Below, in pieces: positions 28,309 to 36,272 of a stretch of 41,810 nucleotides of DNA. Both the position numbers and the translations under genes were made by a program. The DNA comes from CAZLYK01 sp964563495 (GTDB lineage: Bacteria; Acidobacteriota; Blastocatellia; RBC074). Positions within the stretch are counted from its first letter, which is position 1. The number at the start of each line of letters is the position of its first letter. Where the stretch lies: contig CAZLYK010000038.1 in NCBI GenBank assembly GCA_964563495.1, forward strand, positions 1 through 41,810, in the 5' to 3' direction. The notes under the pieces were generated by a model, which ran no database searches, was not told the DNA's origin, and was given only the letters and a program-made list of their open reading frames with translations.

Positions 28309-29505
28309 TTAGATACGAATAAAAAGTTTCTTGCGATACATCCAGTAAAGAATCAACCAGAAGACGAGCAGCACCGTCCCGCCGCTGAGCAAAGTTTCGT
28401 TTCCCTCGCCCAGGGCTTTGAAAATGTTTTGACCGAGGTGAGTCCTGAACGAATCGATGATAAACCGGTCGATCAGATGGACCAGCACATAGATCGCGAT
28501 CGAGTTGATACCGATCACGACCAGCCAAAACGCCCACTTGCGCCAGCCCCTCATATCGATCAGGTAGTAGAACAACGCCAATAAGAGGAAGCACGCCCCG
28601 CCGCTCAAGATCGTCCACGTCGGCGTCCAGATTCGTTTGACCAGAGGACAGATCCCGGCGAAATGCAGGACCAGACCGAGGATCACTCCCGCCACCCCGG
28701 CGATCAGGAAGAGACGAAGCTTTTCTGAATCCGTCTTCTCTGAACGCAGCCAGCGCCCGGCGACCAATCCGAGGATCATCGTCCCGAGCGTCGGGATGAA
28801 GCTGAGCGTCGCATAGCCGCCGCCGTTGTGGGTGAAAAATTTGGCGCGCGGAAAGAGATTGAGAAACCAGGTATCGAAAGCCCAGCCGAGATTGCTGTTC
28901 TTATTGAAATGCGCGGCCAGCCCGGTTGAATGATATTGCCAATCGGCGGGCACGCCGACCTCTGTGTAATCGAAGCCGGCGGGCGGCAGCGGGTAGAGCA
29001 GAAACGCCAGCCAGTAACCGACCAGGATCAGGCCGAGCGAGATCCAGATCGTCCTGAGAGACCGAAATCCCAGGGCAAAGAGAAAAAGATAGCCCATCCC
29101 AATCTGGGATAGCGTGTCCTCGAATGTCCAGTATGTCTGCTCTTTGCCGACCGAGCGTAGGAAGACTCCCAGCAGAATCAAGACGAGTGCGCGCCAGGCG
29201 GCGTGGCCGAACATGGCCGGTTTTGATTGGCCCCTGGCCATGCGGGCGGCGATCGAATAGGGAAGCGCCACGCCGACCAGAAATGAGAATGACGGCTGAA
29301 TCAGGTCGTGGAGTGAACAGCCGAACCATTCAACGTGTGTTTGGTTCCAGGCAAGGACCTTCCAGAAGAGACTGCCCGGATGTGCGGCGTAGACACGGCT
29401 GAGATGTAGAACCTCGGCCATCATGAGAAACATGACAAAACCGCGGTAGGCATCCATCGACATCAGCCTGATCGGGGCTTTCGGGCTATCAATAGTCATA
29501 ACCAT
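28309..29505 (-). CDS. HGSNAT/DUF5009-like membrane acyltransferase-related protein
   Basis: A 398-aa polytopic membrane protein with about ten helices. The N-terminus RLMSMDAYRGFVMFLMMAEVLHL is the start of the DUF5009/DUF1624 group related to human lysosomal heparan-alpha-glucosaminide N-acetyltransferase. A loop with His-rich NQTHVEWFGCSLHDLIQPSFSFLVG (about 55-80) is the conserved centre and likely holds the catalytic His. A large loop of about 190-235 lies outside the membrane. Bacterial members are predicted to transfer acyl groups to sugars, but biochemical proof is scarce. A second ATG lies two codons in (29499), and either could be used. Convergent with the DAO oxidoreductase gene. 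Confidence 0.85.
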   Translation of the reverse strand: MVMTIDSPKAPIRLMSMDAYRGFVMFLMMAEVLHLSRVYAAHPGSLFWKVLAWNQTHVEWFGCSLHDLIQPSFSFLVGVALPYSIAARMARGQSKPAMFGHAAWRALVLILLGVFLRSVGKEQTYWTFEDTLSQIGMGYLFLFALGFRSLRTIWISLGLILVGYWLAFLLYPLPPAGFDYTEVGVPADWQYHSTGLAAHFNKNSNLGWAFDTWFLNLFPRAKFFTHNGGGYATLSFIPTLGTMILGLVAGRWLRSEKTDSEKLRLFLIAGVAGVILGLVLHFAGICPLVKRIWTPTWTILSGGACFLLLALFYYLIDMRGWRKWAFWLVVIGINSIAIYVLVHLIDRFIIDSFRTHLGQNIFKALGEGNETLLSGGTVLLVFWLILYWMYRKKLFIRI

Positions 29506-29535
29506 CCGTGCTCATTTGTGGCTAACACATTTTCA

Positions 29536-30306
29536 TTAAAGCGATAGTTCAGCGATCACGGGCGCGTGGTCGGAAGGGCGCTCGGATGCGCGCGGGATCC
29601 TGTCGATCCACGCCCCCGTGCATTTCAGCGCCAGAGGCTGAGTCGCCCAGACATGATCGATCCGCAAACCGTGATTGCGCCTGAACGCGCCGGCGCGGTA
29701 ATCCCACCAGGAAAAATGGCCGCTGTCTTCGTGATGTTTGCGGAAGAGGTCAACCAGGCCCCAATCGCCGATCTTCCTGAGCGCCGCGCGTTCGGCTTCG
29801 CTGCATAAAACTTTGCCTTCCCACATCGCCGGATCGTGAACATCGCGATCATCGGGCGCGATATTGAAGTCGCCGCAGAGCGCCAGCGGTTGTTTCTGAT
29901 CGTGATGTTCGTTGAAAAATTTATGCAGCCGCTCCAGCCAGCTCAGCTTGAATTCGTATTTGTCCGAGCCGACTTCCGAACCGTTGGGAATATAGACATT
30001 GACGATTCTGATTGAATTGATCGTCGCAGCGATCAGGCGGCGCTGGGCATCGGCGGCGTCATCCGGCAGGCCGCGCTGAACCTCGGTCATCGGCTGCAGG
30101 GAAAGAAGTGCGACGCCGTTGTATGTCGGCTGGCCGAAGATCTCGACCTGATAACCAAGGCCGGTCAATTCGGCGATTGGAAATTTTTCGTCAACGCATT
30201 TAGTCTCCTGCAGGCAAAGGACGTCCGGCTTGTTGCCGTTGATCCACTCGATGACGTGGGGTAAACGCGCGGTGATCGAATTGACATTCCAGGTAGCAAT
30301 TTTCAT
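29536..30306 (-). CDS. xth: Exodeoxyribonuclease III (AP endonuclease)
   Basis: A 256-aa DNA repair enzyme, close to the 268 aa of E. coli XthA. MKIATWNVNS is the classic N-terminus with Asn7; Glu34 in LCLQETK is the metal ligand at the same position as in E. coli. GDFNIAP and the C-terminal RPSDHAPVIAEL supply the Asp, Asn and His of the active site. It removes 3' phosphates and cuts at abasic sites. The ATG at 30306 is chosen by family match; an in-frame ATG at 30342 would add 12 residues and overlap the preceding gene. It follows the outer-membrane barrel gene closely on the minus strand. Confidence 0.95.
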   Translation of the reverse strand: MKIATWNVNSITARLPHVIEWINGNKPDVLCLQETKCVDEKFPIAELTGLGYQVEIFGQPTYNGVALLSLQPMTEVQRGLPDDAADAQRRLIAATINSIRIVNVYIPNGSEVGSDKYEFKLSWLERLHKFFNEHHDQKQPLALCGDFNIAPDDRDVHDPAMWEGKVLCSEAERAALRKIGDWGLVDLFRKHHEDSGHFSWWDYRAGAFRRNHGLRIDHVWATQPLALKCTGAWIDRIPRASERPSDHAPVIAELSL

Positions 30307-30331
30307 AACACTATCTATTCTCCGATTACCT

Positions 30332-31768
30332 TCAGCATTCATTCATTTGACAACGGCGTGGCCGCACGCGCAGGAAGATCGTCGCCGATACCGGGCGCTC
30401 GCCAAAAAACAGTTCGGCCTGACGAGGCAAAACGTGTCCGCTGAACGAGGCCCCGATGCCCCATTCAAAGGGGCCTGGCGTGGGCAGATTGTGCACGCCA
30501 CCGATCGTGAAGCGTTGGACCCGGTAGATATCGGCAAACCTTCCGTGGATGTGCGAGCCGGCGAACAGGTTGTCCTTGGCTACGCTCTCATACCTCGCAA
30601 ACAGGCTGCGAAGATCTTTGAAAGAATACCCGGATTCGACCAGAAAAGCGTCTGTGCTGTAGACGCCATAGCCTTTTTCTCCTTTGTAATTACGCCCCCA
30701 GATGAAAGACGTCGCCCAGTTCGACCGCTCGCCGATCTGGCGATGATACATGGCCGAAGCGGTCAGGCGGTGCAGGATGAGGTTCGGATGCAGCACTTCG
30801 GGGTCGTTCAAAAAGCCGTAAGAGATCTGCATTGCCCAGTTCCGGCGAGGGTTGAAAGAAAAACGCGTCGACCATGAGTCGAACTTTGGATGCTCGAAGT
30901 CCCAGCGGTTCTCGTTGGGCTCCCGTCCGGTGAAGACCGATCCCTCAACTTTCCACTTCTCCCCGGCAATGCCAATCGTCATGACCCCGGCGGAGATGTG
31001 AGTCGAGTCCTGCCAATGGTGGCTGATCGGGGCTTCCGGATTATCCGCCGCCGACCATCGATGCATAAAAGCCCCGGGCCCGAGCGCCGGCTCTCCCATC
31101 GGCGCGGCATAAACTGAAAGGACAGTCTTTGGCGTCAATGGCGCACTGTAAGCAACGGCCACTTCCATGAGGAAATCATGCGGATGCTGCCGGTTGGTCA
31201 GCTCGACTCCGCGATAGGTCTCTCCACCCTGGAGGAGCAGCGGGTAACCCGATGGCCCAGTCGATAAAGGCTCGAGCGAAAACATGCCGCGGATCATGAG
31301 TGTCCCTTTGCCTGCCTTTGTCAGCCCTCCCACCTCGCGCTGGGCCGAGACCATAACCCAGTTGGTGCTGAAAAATTTATCGTCGCCGAGCTTTCCCGAT
31401 TGATGAGTGAATGTCGAAAAAACATAAGGATGGATCATCCACATCCACGACCCGGAATTCTTCATGAAGGCATAGATCGGTGTCGCCTCAGGTTGCCAGG
31501 AGGTGCCCGATCCCTGTCTCGACATGGAGCCAATGCCAAAAGAGGAGGGCATCGAACCTTCCATCTTCGAGTGATCCATCTCTTCCGCCTTTTGTTGTTC
31601 CCGCGACTTTCCCGAAGTATGCACTTGGGCCCTGGCGGAGGGAAGGGCGAGAAAGACAATGGCTATGAGGCAAACGGCTGAGGCCTTCGTCAGTTCGACA
31701 ATACGGATACCGCACGAAGTTTGCTCGGCCGCTGCCGAATGCTTGGCTTCAGTTTGCCGGTTAAACAC
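30332..31768 (-). CDS. Predicted outer-membrane barrel of a copper-associated conserved family
   Basis: A 478-aa protein of a conserved family I know from copper-resistance neighbourhoods but without an assigned function. After a long N-terminal region with a signal segment (about 27-48, SAVCLIAIVFLALPSARAQ) comes a Met/His patch MDHSKMEGSM, typical of copper proteins. Then follow family hallmarks: GTSWQPEATP, GDDKFFSTNWVM, GYPLLLQGGETYRG, RQHPHDFLMEV, GEPALGPGAFMHRWS, ISHHWQDSTHIS and GREPNENRWDFEHPKFDS. The remainder alternates hydrophobic and polar residues like a beta-barrel and ends in a Cys-containing tail QMNEC. The GTG start has GGAG 7 nt upstream. Metal transport is inference only. 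Confidence 0.75.
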   Translation of the reverse strand: MFNRQTEAKHSAAAEQTSCGIRIVELTKASAVCLIAIVFLALPSARAQVHTSGKSREQQKAEEMDHSKMEGSMPSSFGIGSMSRQGSGTSWQPEATPIYAFMKNSGSWMWMIHPYVFSTFTHQSGKLGDDKFFSTNWVMVSAQREVGGLTKAGKGTLMIRGMFSLEPLSTGPSGYPLLLQGGETYRGVELTNRQHPHDFLMEVAVAYSAPLTPKTVLSVYAAPMGEPALGPGAFMHRWSAADNPEAPISHHWQDSTHISAGVMTIGIAGEKWKVEGSVFTGREPNENRWDFEHPKFDSWSTRFSFNPRRNWAMQISYGFLNDPEVLHPNLILHRLTASAMYHRQIGERSNWATSFIWGRNYKGEKGYGVYSTDAFLVESGYSFKDLRSLFARYESVAKDNLFAGSHIHGRFADIYRVQRFTIGGVHNLPTPGPFEWGIGASFSGHVLPRQAELFFGERPVSATIFLRVRPRRCQMNEC

Positions 31769-31899
31769 GACTGAACTCCGTCTGGGCAGGTTTCCAGATT
31801 TCGCTTGTGTATATCACTGCTCGCCGCCGAAGTGTAGCCGTCTTGCTTTGCCAAGTAAAAGGCCTGGTCACGCCCGTCAGGCACGGACACTCGGATTGA

Positions 31900-31927
31900 T
31901 TGACAGGTCTGAATGAAAGGGTATAAA
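31900..31927 (+). promoter_or_regulatory. Strong sigma70-type promoter
   Basis: TTGACA at 31900-31905 is a perfect -35 box. TATAAA at 31922-31927 is a near-perfect -10 box, with a 16-nt spacer. Transcription should begin near 31934, immediately before the 22-bp inverted repeat at 31935. It would drive the LVIVD-repeat gene at 32042. It is the best-matching promoter I found in the window. Confidence 0.65.
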
Positions 31928-31934
31928 AATCGGA

Positions 31935-32008
31935 TACGCACGCTTCCAGCGTGCTTGATTTCCGGCCAGATCCCGCTGTCGAAGATAAGCACGCTGGAAG
32001 CGTGCGTA
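31935..32008 (+). repeat. 22-bp perfect inverted repeat in a 5' leader
   Basis: TACGCACGCTTCCAGCGTGC at 31935-31954 (22 nt in all to 31956) is the exact reverse complement of 31987-32008. The loop is 30 nt. The stem begins at the predicted +1 and ends 33 nt before the ATG at 32042, leaving the Shine-Dalgarno free. It could protect the 5' end, act as a protein or ligand-responsive leader, or simply be a dispersed repeat. Confidence 0.85.
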
Positions 32009-32041
32009 CCCAAGGATTTCCTGAGGAGGCCGGGAGGCTTT

Positions 32042-33805
32042 ATGTGTCTACCTTTCCGCCAATCGGTCAAAAGCTTGATAGTAGTGGGTGGCTGGCTTGT
32101 CTTCGGTCTCTCTTCTTTTGCGCGTGCCGATCTCAACGCTCGCCTGGTGGCGCAGATCGATCCTTTCCCAGTCGATAACCGCTATGCCGATGTCTGGGGT
32201 GAAGGGAACTATGCTTATCTAGGCTCCTACATCGGCTCCGGGGTCATGATCTTCGACATGACGGACCCGGCCAACCCGGTCTTGGCCGGTCACTACAATC
32301 CGCCGGCGGGCGGGCGGTTTCAGGATGTAGTTGTCATCGGAGGGATCGGTTATTTCTCGAGCGAAAATGATGGCGGTGTCCACATAGTGGATGTCAGGGA
32401 TCCGGCCAAACCGCTGCTGCTCAGCCAGATTTTGCCGGCAATCAATGGTTATCCGCGAGTGCATGAGTTATTTGTCGCGGATGGCGTCTTATACGAGGCG
32501 GACTCACGAACGCCACGGGTCAAGGTTTTCGATGTCCGCAACCCCGCCGCTCCTGTTTTCTTACGCGATATCGTGACCACAGATCCGCGCTTCATCCACA
32601 ATATGACGGCGATTAACGGGCGGCTCTACACTTCCGGCTGGGGCGGCAAGACGGACATCTACGATGTCCGCAGAATTCTCACCGAGGCGCCGGCGCTTTT
32701 GGGCTCGGTTGACTCGGGCAACAGCTCGCACAGTAATTGGGTGAGCAGCGACGGAAGACTGCTCGCCAGTGCGCGTGAGACCGCCGACGGTGATGTGCGC
32801 CTCTTCGATATCTCCAACCCGGCCAGTCCGGCGCTGCTGGCGACGATCACCGCCGCCTCGCTCGGGATCGAGGCTTTTTCCGCGCATAACCCCTGCATCG
32901 CCGGAAATCTTCTTTTCGTTTCGTGGTATCAGGCCGGCGCCCAGGTGATCGACATTACGAACCCGACAAAACCCGTGCTCGTCGGTTCATATGATACCTT
33001 CACCGGCGCGGTCAATGGATTTGAGGGGAACTGGGGCGTCTTCCCCTTTCTGGGGCTGGATCGCACATTGTTGAGTGATCTGGACGGGGGGTTGTATATC
33101 GTTGATTTCAGCCAGGCGGCCGTCGGATCACACACCGTATCGGCCGCGAGTTATTCCCTCTCATCGATCGCCGATAAGACCATCGTCGCGGCATTTGGCT
33201 CAAACCTGTCAACTACGACGCTGGCGGCCACGACCATCCCGCTTCCCACCGCACTCGGAGGCTCGACGGTCAGAGTTCAGGATGCTGCCGGCGTAGATCG
33301 CCTGGCGCCGCTCTTCTTCGTCTCGCCGCTTCAGGTCAACTATCAAATTCCGCCGGGAACCGCCCCGGGCCCGGCGACAGTGACTATTACCGGCAGCGAT
33401 GGTCGATCCTCAGTCGGTGTTGCGATTATTGACTTTGCTGCGCCATCACTGTTCACCACGGATCAGAGCGGCAAGGGGGCGGCGGCGGCGATCGACGCCT
33501 TCACCTTCAGCGGCCCGCCATTTTCCGCTACCAGGGCGGGTGGAGAGGAAAATATCATTGCGTTTTATGGCACCGGTCTGGGACCGGATGCTACCGATCT
33601 GGATGGAAATGTTAGCGGGAGCGTCCGGGTCACGATCGATGGTATCCCGGCATCGGTCGGCTATGCTGGGCGCGCCCCGGGTTTCGTCGGACTGAATCAA
33701 TTGAATGTCGTGTTGCCAAAGGGCATCGCACCGGGTATCCATACGGTGATTGTCAGCCGCAACGGTAAGGCGAGCAACCCGGTCACGATCGCGATCAATC
33801 AGTGA
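32042..33805 (+). CDS. LVIVD-repeat propeller protein with TIGR03437-like C-terminal domain
   Basis: A 587-aa exported protein. The signal peptide is about 1-29 (SLIVVGGWLVFGLSSFARA). Five LVIVD-type repeats follow, each ending in a D-x-x-x-P-A-x-P turn: GVMIFDMTDPANPVL, GVHIVDVRDPAKPLL, RVKVFDVRNPAAPVF, DVRLFDISNPASPAL and GAQVIDITNPTKPVL. They suggest a beta-propeller. The last 200 residues hold Ig-like folds: PLQVNYQIPPGTAPGPATVTI and VGYAGRAPGFVGLNQLNVVLP match the Solibacter-type C-terminal domain (TIGR03437), largely restricted to Acidobacteriota. A surface binding or adhesion role is inferred. The ATG at 32042 follows GGGAGG; a longer frame from 31913 runs through the inverted repeat. 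Confidence 0.88.
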   Translation: MCLPFRQSVKSLIVVGGWLVFGLSSFARADLNARLVAQIDPFPVDNRYADVWGEGNYAYLGSYIGSGVMIFDMTDPANPVLAGHYNPPAGGRFQDVVVIGGIGYFSSENDGGVHIVDVRDPAKPLLLSQILPAINGYPRVHELFVADGVLYEADSRTPRVKVFDVRNPAAPVFLRDIVTTDPRFIHNMTAINGRLYTSGWGGKTDIYDVRRILTEAPALLGSVDSGNSSHSNWVSSDGRLLASARETADGDVRLFDISNPASPALLATITAASLGIEAFSAHNPCIAGNLLFVSWYQAGAQVIDITNPTKPVLVGSYDTFTGAVNGFEGNWGVFPFLGLDRTLLSDLDGGLYIVDFSQAAVGSHTVSAASYSLSSIADKTIVAAFGSNLSTTTLAATTIPLPTALGGSTVRVQDAAGVDRLAPLFFVSPLQVNYQIPPGTAPGPATVTITGSDGRSSVGVAIIDFAAPSLFTTDQSGKGAAAAIDAFTFSGPPFSATRAGGEENIIAFYGTGLGPDATDLDGNVSGSVRVTIDGIPASVGYAGRAPGFVGLNQLNVVLPKGIAPGIHTVIVSRNGKASNPVTIAINQ

Positions 33806-33855
33806 TCCCTTCTTTTCAAAGGCTGCCCCCACTTCTCCGGTCAAGATCTGCGATG

Positions 33856-33899
33856 TATAATCAAGGTTGCCCTTGACTGCCGCCGTCCAGCAGGGACGG
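33856..33899 (+). promoter_or_regulatory. Possible -10 box and leader hairpin of the VWA gene
   Basis: TATAAT at 33856-33861 is a perfect -10 box, but the sequence 16-18 nt upstream (TTCTCC) is a poor -35. Downstream, CCGTCC at 33883-33888 pairs with GGACGG at 33894-33899 across a 5-nt loop, within the presumed leader of the gene starting at 33924. No T-run follows, so this is not a terminator. Confidence 0.35.
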
Positions 33900-33923
33900 T
33901 CTTGAAATTGGAGAAAGATCGTT

Positions 33924-35027
33924 ATGCCGCATCGAAAATCAGTTACCACCGCACTAGTCATCTTACTCGCCGGACTGCTGAGTCTGCCGCCCGCACTGCG
34001 GGTTGGCGCTCAGGATCCGCCTCAGCCTCCGCAGCCAAAACAGAAGCCGGTTCAAAAGACCGAACAGGACAAGAAGGGCGCGCAGCGTCAGGGGGCCCAG
34101 GCCGAAGAGCAGAATCTGGACAAGGAAGGGACGATCAAACTCGACACCGACCTTGTTCTGCTCGACGTGACGGTGGTCGATCCGAACAACAACCCGGTCT
34201 TCGATCTGAAGAAAGAAGATTTTTCGGTCTTCGAGGACAAGATCAAACAGAACATCGAGGGTGTCAGCCGCGAAGAGGTTCCGATCAGCTTCGGCCTGGT
34301 CATCGACACCTCGGGCAGCATGCGGTCGAAACTGCAGACCATATCCGATGCCGCGCTCGACCTGATCAAGCAGATGCGGGATGACGATGAAGCCTTCGTT
34401 TCACAGTTCAAAGCCGAACCGGAGCTGGTCCAGGATTTCACCTCGGATCGCCGTGAGCTTGAAGACGCCCTGGGCGAACTCTTCACCAGCGGGGGCACTG
34501 CGCTGCTCGACGCCATTATTGCCACTTCAGACTATGCCCAGGAAAAGGGAAAACAGCGGCGCAAAGCCCTGGTCGTCATCTCTGACGGGTTGGAAAAGAA
34601 CAGCTCGGTCAAAGAGAAAGAGGTCATGGAGGCGATCAAGGAGAACGAAGTTCAGGTCTACCTCGTCGGCTTCATCGATGAGGATGACGACAGCAAGAGC
34701 TTTTTTGGGAAGTCTCCGGCCAAGAAGGCCAAGGATCTGCTCCAGCGGTTAGCCGATGATTCCGGCGGCCGCGCCTTCTTTCCCAAAGACCTCAGTGAAA
34801 TGCCGGCGATCGCCGCTCGGATCGCCAAGGACCTTCGGACACAGTACGTCGTCAGCTATTACCCGACCAACGACAAGCGCGACGGAACCTTCCGCAAAGT
34901 CAACGTCATGGTCAACCAGCCGAGCAACCGCAAATTGATCGCGCGCACCCGGCAGGGCTACTACGCGAGAAACGAGAAAGGCCAGTTGCCGGCCGCCGCC
35001 AAGCGCAATCGCACTACCTCTAATTGA
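33924..35027 (+). CDS. VWA-domain protein, acidobacterial VWFA-related type
   Basis: A 367-aa exported protein. The signal peptide is 1-29, followed by a Pro/Gln/Lys-rich linker (31-65). A short beta-rich pre-domain (TDLVLLDVTVVDPNNNPV-DL-KEDFSVFED, 75-105) precedes the VWA domain. Its MIDAS motif DTSGS is at 128-132, with the Thr of SGGTALLDAI and the Asp of VVISDGLE as further metal residues. TQYVVSYYPTN-KRDGTFRKVNV is the family-specific end (TIGR03436-like). Such proteins are abundant in Acidobacteriota; a role in surface binding is presumed. GGAG lies 11 nt before the ATG. The TGA stop overlaps the first base of a 45-bp palindrome. Confidence 0.9.
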   Translation: MPHRKSVTTALVILLAGLLSLPPALRVGAQDPPQPPQPKQKPVQKTEQDKKGAQRQGAQAEEQNLDKEGTIKLDTDLVLLDVTVVDPNNNPVFDLKKEDFSVFEDKIKQNIEGVSREEVPISFGLVIDTSGSMRSKLQTISDAALDLIKQMRDDDEAFVSQFKAEPELVQDFTSDRRELEDALGELFTSGGTALLDAIIATSDYAQEKGKQRRKALVVISDGLEKNSSVKEKEVMEAIKENEVQVYLVGFIDEDDDSKSFFGKSPAKKAKDLLQRLADDSGGRAFFPKDLSEMPAIAARIAKDLRTQYVVSYYPTNDKRDGTFRKVNVMVNQPSNRKLIARTRQGYYARNEKGQLPAAAKRNRTTSN

Positions 35028-35119
35028 ATAGGCAGGATTGAGATAATAATTTAGGCAGGATTTGACAAGATGCAATCTTGTCAAATCCTGCCTAAATTAT
35101 TATCTCAATCCTGCCTATT
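35027..35119. repeat. Interspersed repeat family A, perfect 45-bp inverted repeat
   Basis: Arms at 35027-35071 and 35075-35119 are exact reverse complements over 45 bp with loop GCA. The outer edge reads AATAGGCAGGATTGAG and the inner edge TTTGACAAGAT. The element exactly fills the space between two convergent genes, starting in the last base of the VWA stop codon and ending one base before the acyl-CoA dehydrogenase stop. It is the most regular member of family A and would form a very stable hairpin in either transcript. Confidence 0.95.
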
Positions 35120-35120
35120 T

Positions 35121-36269
35121 TCACGATGCAATCAGCTGGCGCGCGATGACCAGTCTCTGGACCTCACTCGTTCCCTCTCCAATCGTGCAGAGCTTTGAAT
35201 CTCTCCAATATTTCTCCGGCGGATAATCCTTGGTATAGCCGTATCCGCCGTGAATCTGAATCGCTTCCTCGCTGACTTTAACCGCGATCTCCGAAGCAAA
35301 AAGCTTGGCCATGGCCGATTCTTTGGTGGTTTGGCGCTGGTTGTCTTTTAAAAATGCGGCGCGCCGGGTAAGCAAACGCGCGGCGTCGATCTGCGTCGCC
35401 ATATCGGCGAGTTTGAACTGGATCGCTTCGAATTCGAAAATCGGCTGGCCGAACTGTTGACGCTCCTGGGAATATTTCAAAGCTGATTCGAAAGCTCCCT
35501 GGGCTATCCCAAGCGCCAGTGCAGCGATCGAAACCCTTCCTCCATCCAGAATCTGCATGGAATTGACGAAGCCGCGGCCGGGCTCGCCGAGCAGGTTCTC
35601 ATCCGGCACCCAACAGTCTTCGAAGATGATCGAGGCGGTTTCCGAGCAGCGCATCCCCAGTTTGTTCTCTTTTTTTCCGGCGAGAAAACCCTTTGTCCCC
35701 CTTTCGACGATGAAGGCGCTGATCCCGCGGGAGCGCATCTCTCGATTGGTGATCGCCAGGACTACGCAGATGTCGGCCGAGATCCCGTGGGTGATAAAAT
35801 TCTTCGAGCCATTGAGCAACCAGCCGCCGTCGCGGCGCACCGCCGTCGTCTTCATCCCGGATGCGTCAGACCCCGAGCCGGGCTCGGTCAGCGCCCAGGC
35901 GCCGAGCTTTTCCCCGCGCGAAAGCGGCGTAACGTACCGGCGTTTATGTTCCTCGCTCCCGTACTGAAAGATGTGGTTGGTGCAAAGCGAATTGTGCGCG
36001 GCGACTGAGAGCCCGATCGAGCCATCGACGCGGGCGAGCTCTTCGATGATCGTCGCGTATTCGACGTAGCCCATTCCTGCGCCACCGTACTCTTCGGGAA
36101 AGATCACGCCGGTCAGCCCGAGCTCGCCCATCTTGTCAAAGATCTCCCGCGGGAAATGCTGCGATTCATCCCAGACCATCAGTTGCGGTTTGATCTCAGC
36201 CTCGGCAAATTGGCGAACCATCCGCTTGACCTGCTCCTGCTCCTCGGTCAGATCGAATTGTAACGACAT
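35121..36269 (-). CDS. Acyl-CoA dehydrogenase
   Basis: A 382-aa flavoenzyme of normal family length. GAWALTEPGSGSD is the first acyl-CoA dehydrogenase signature, and QIHGGYGYTKDYPPEKYWRD is the second, which contacts FAD. The catalytic base is Glu365 in GEGTSEVQRL, the position used by short- and medium-chain enzymes. It should form the trans-2,3 double bond in an acyl-CoA and pass electrons to an electron-transfer flavoprotein; the chain-length preference is probably short or branched but unproven. The ATG lies 3 nt after the stop of an amidohydrolase-like gene, so it is the last gene of that operon, an odd pairing for fatty-acid oxidation. Confidence 0.95.
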   Translation of the reverse strand: MSLQFDLTEEQEQVKRMVRQFAEAEIKPQLMVWDESQHFPREIFDKMGELGLTGVIFPEEYGGAGMGYVEYATIIEELARVDGSIGLSVAAHNSLCTNHIFQYGSEEHKRRYVTPLSRGEKLGAWALTEPGSGSDASGMKTTAVRRDGGWLLNGSKNFITHGISADICVVLAITNREMRSRGISAFIVERGTKGFLAGKKENKLGMRCSETASIIFEDCWVPDENLLGEPGRGFVNSMQILDGGRVSIAALALGIAQGAFESALKYSQERQQFGQPIFEFEAIQFKLADMATQIDAARLLTRRAAFLKDNQRQTTKESAMAKLFASEIAVKVSEEAIQIHGGYGYTKDYPPEKYWRDSKLCTIGEGTSEVQRLVIARQLIAS

Positions 36270-36272
36270 GAC

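Noticed and set aside
31913..32041. N-terminal extension of the LVIVD protein to 31913
   Set aside because: It would begin upstream of the predicted transcription start and read through the inverted repeat; GGGAGG supports the ATG at 32042.
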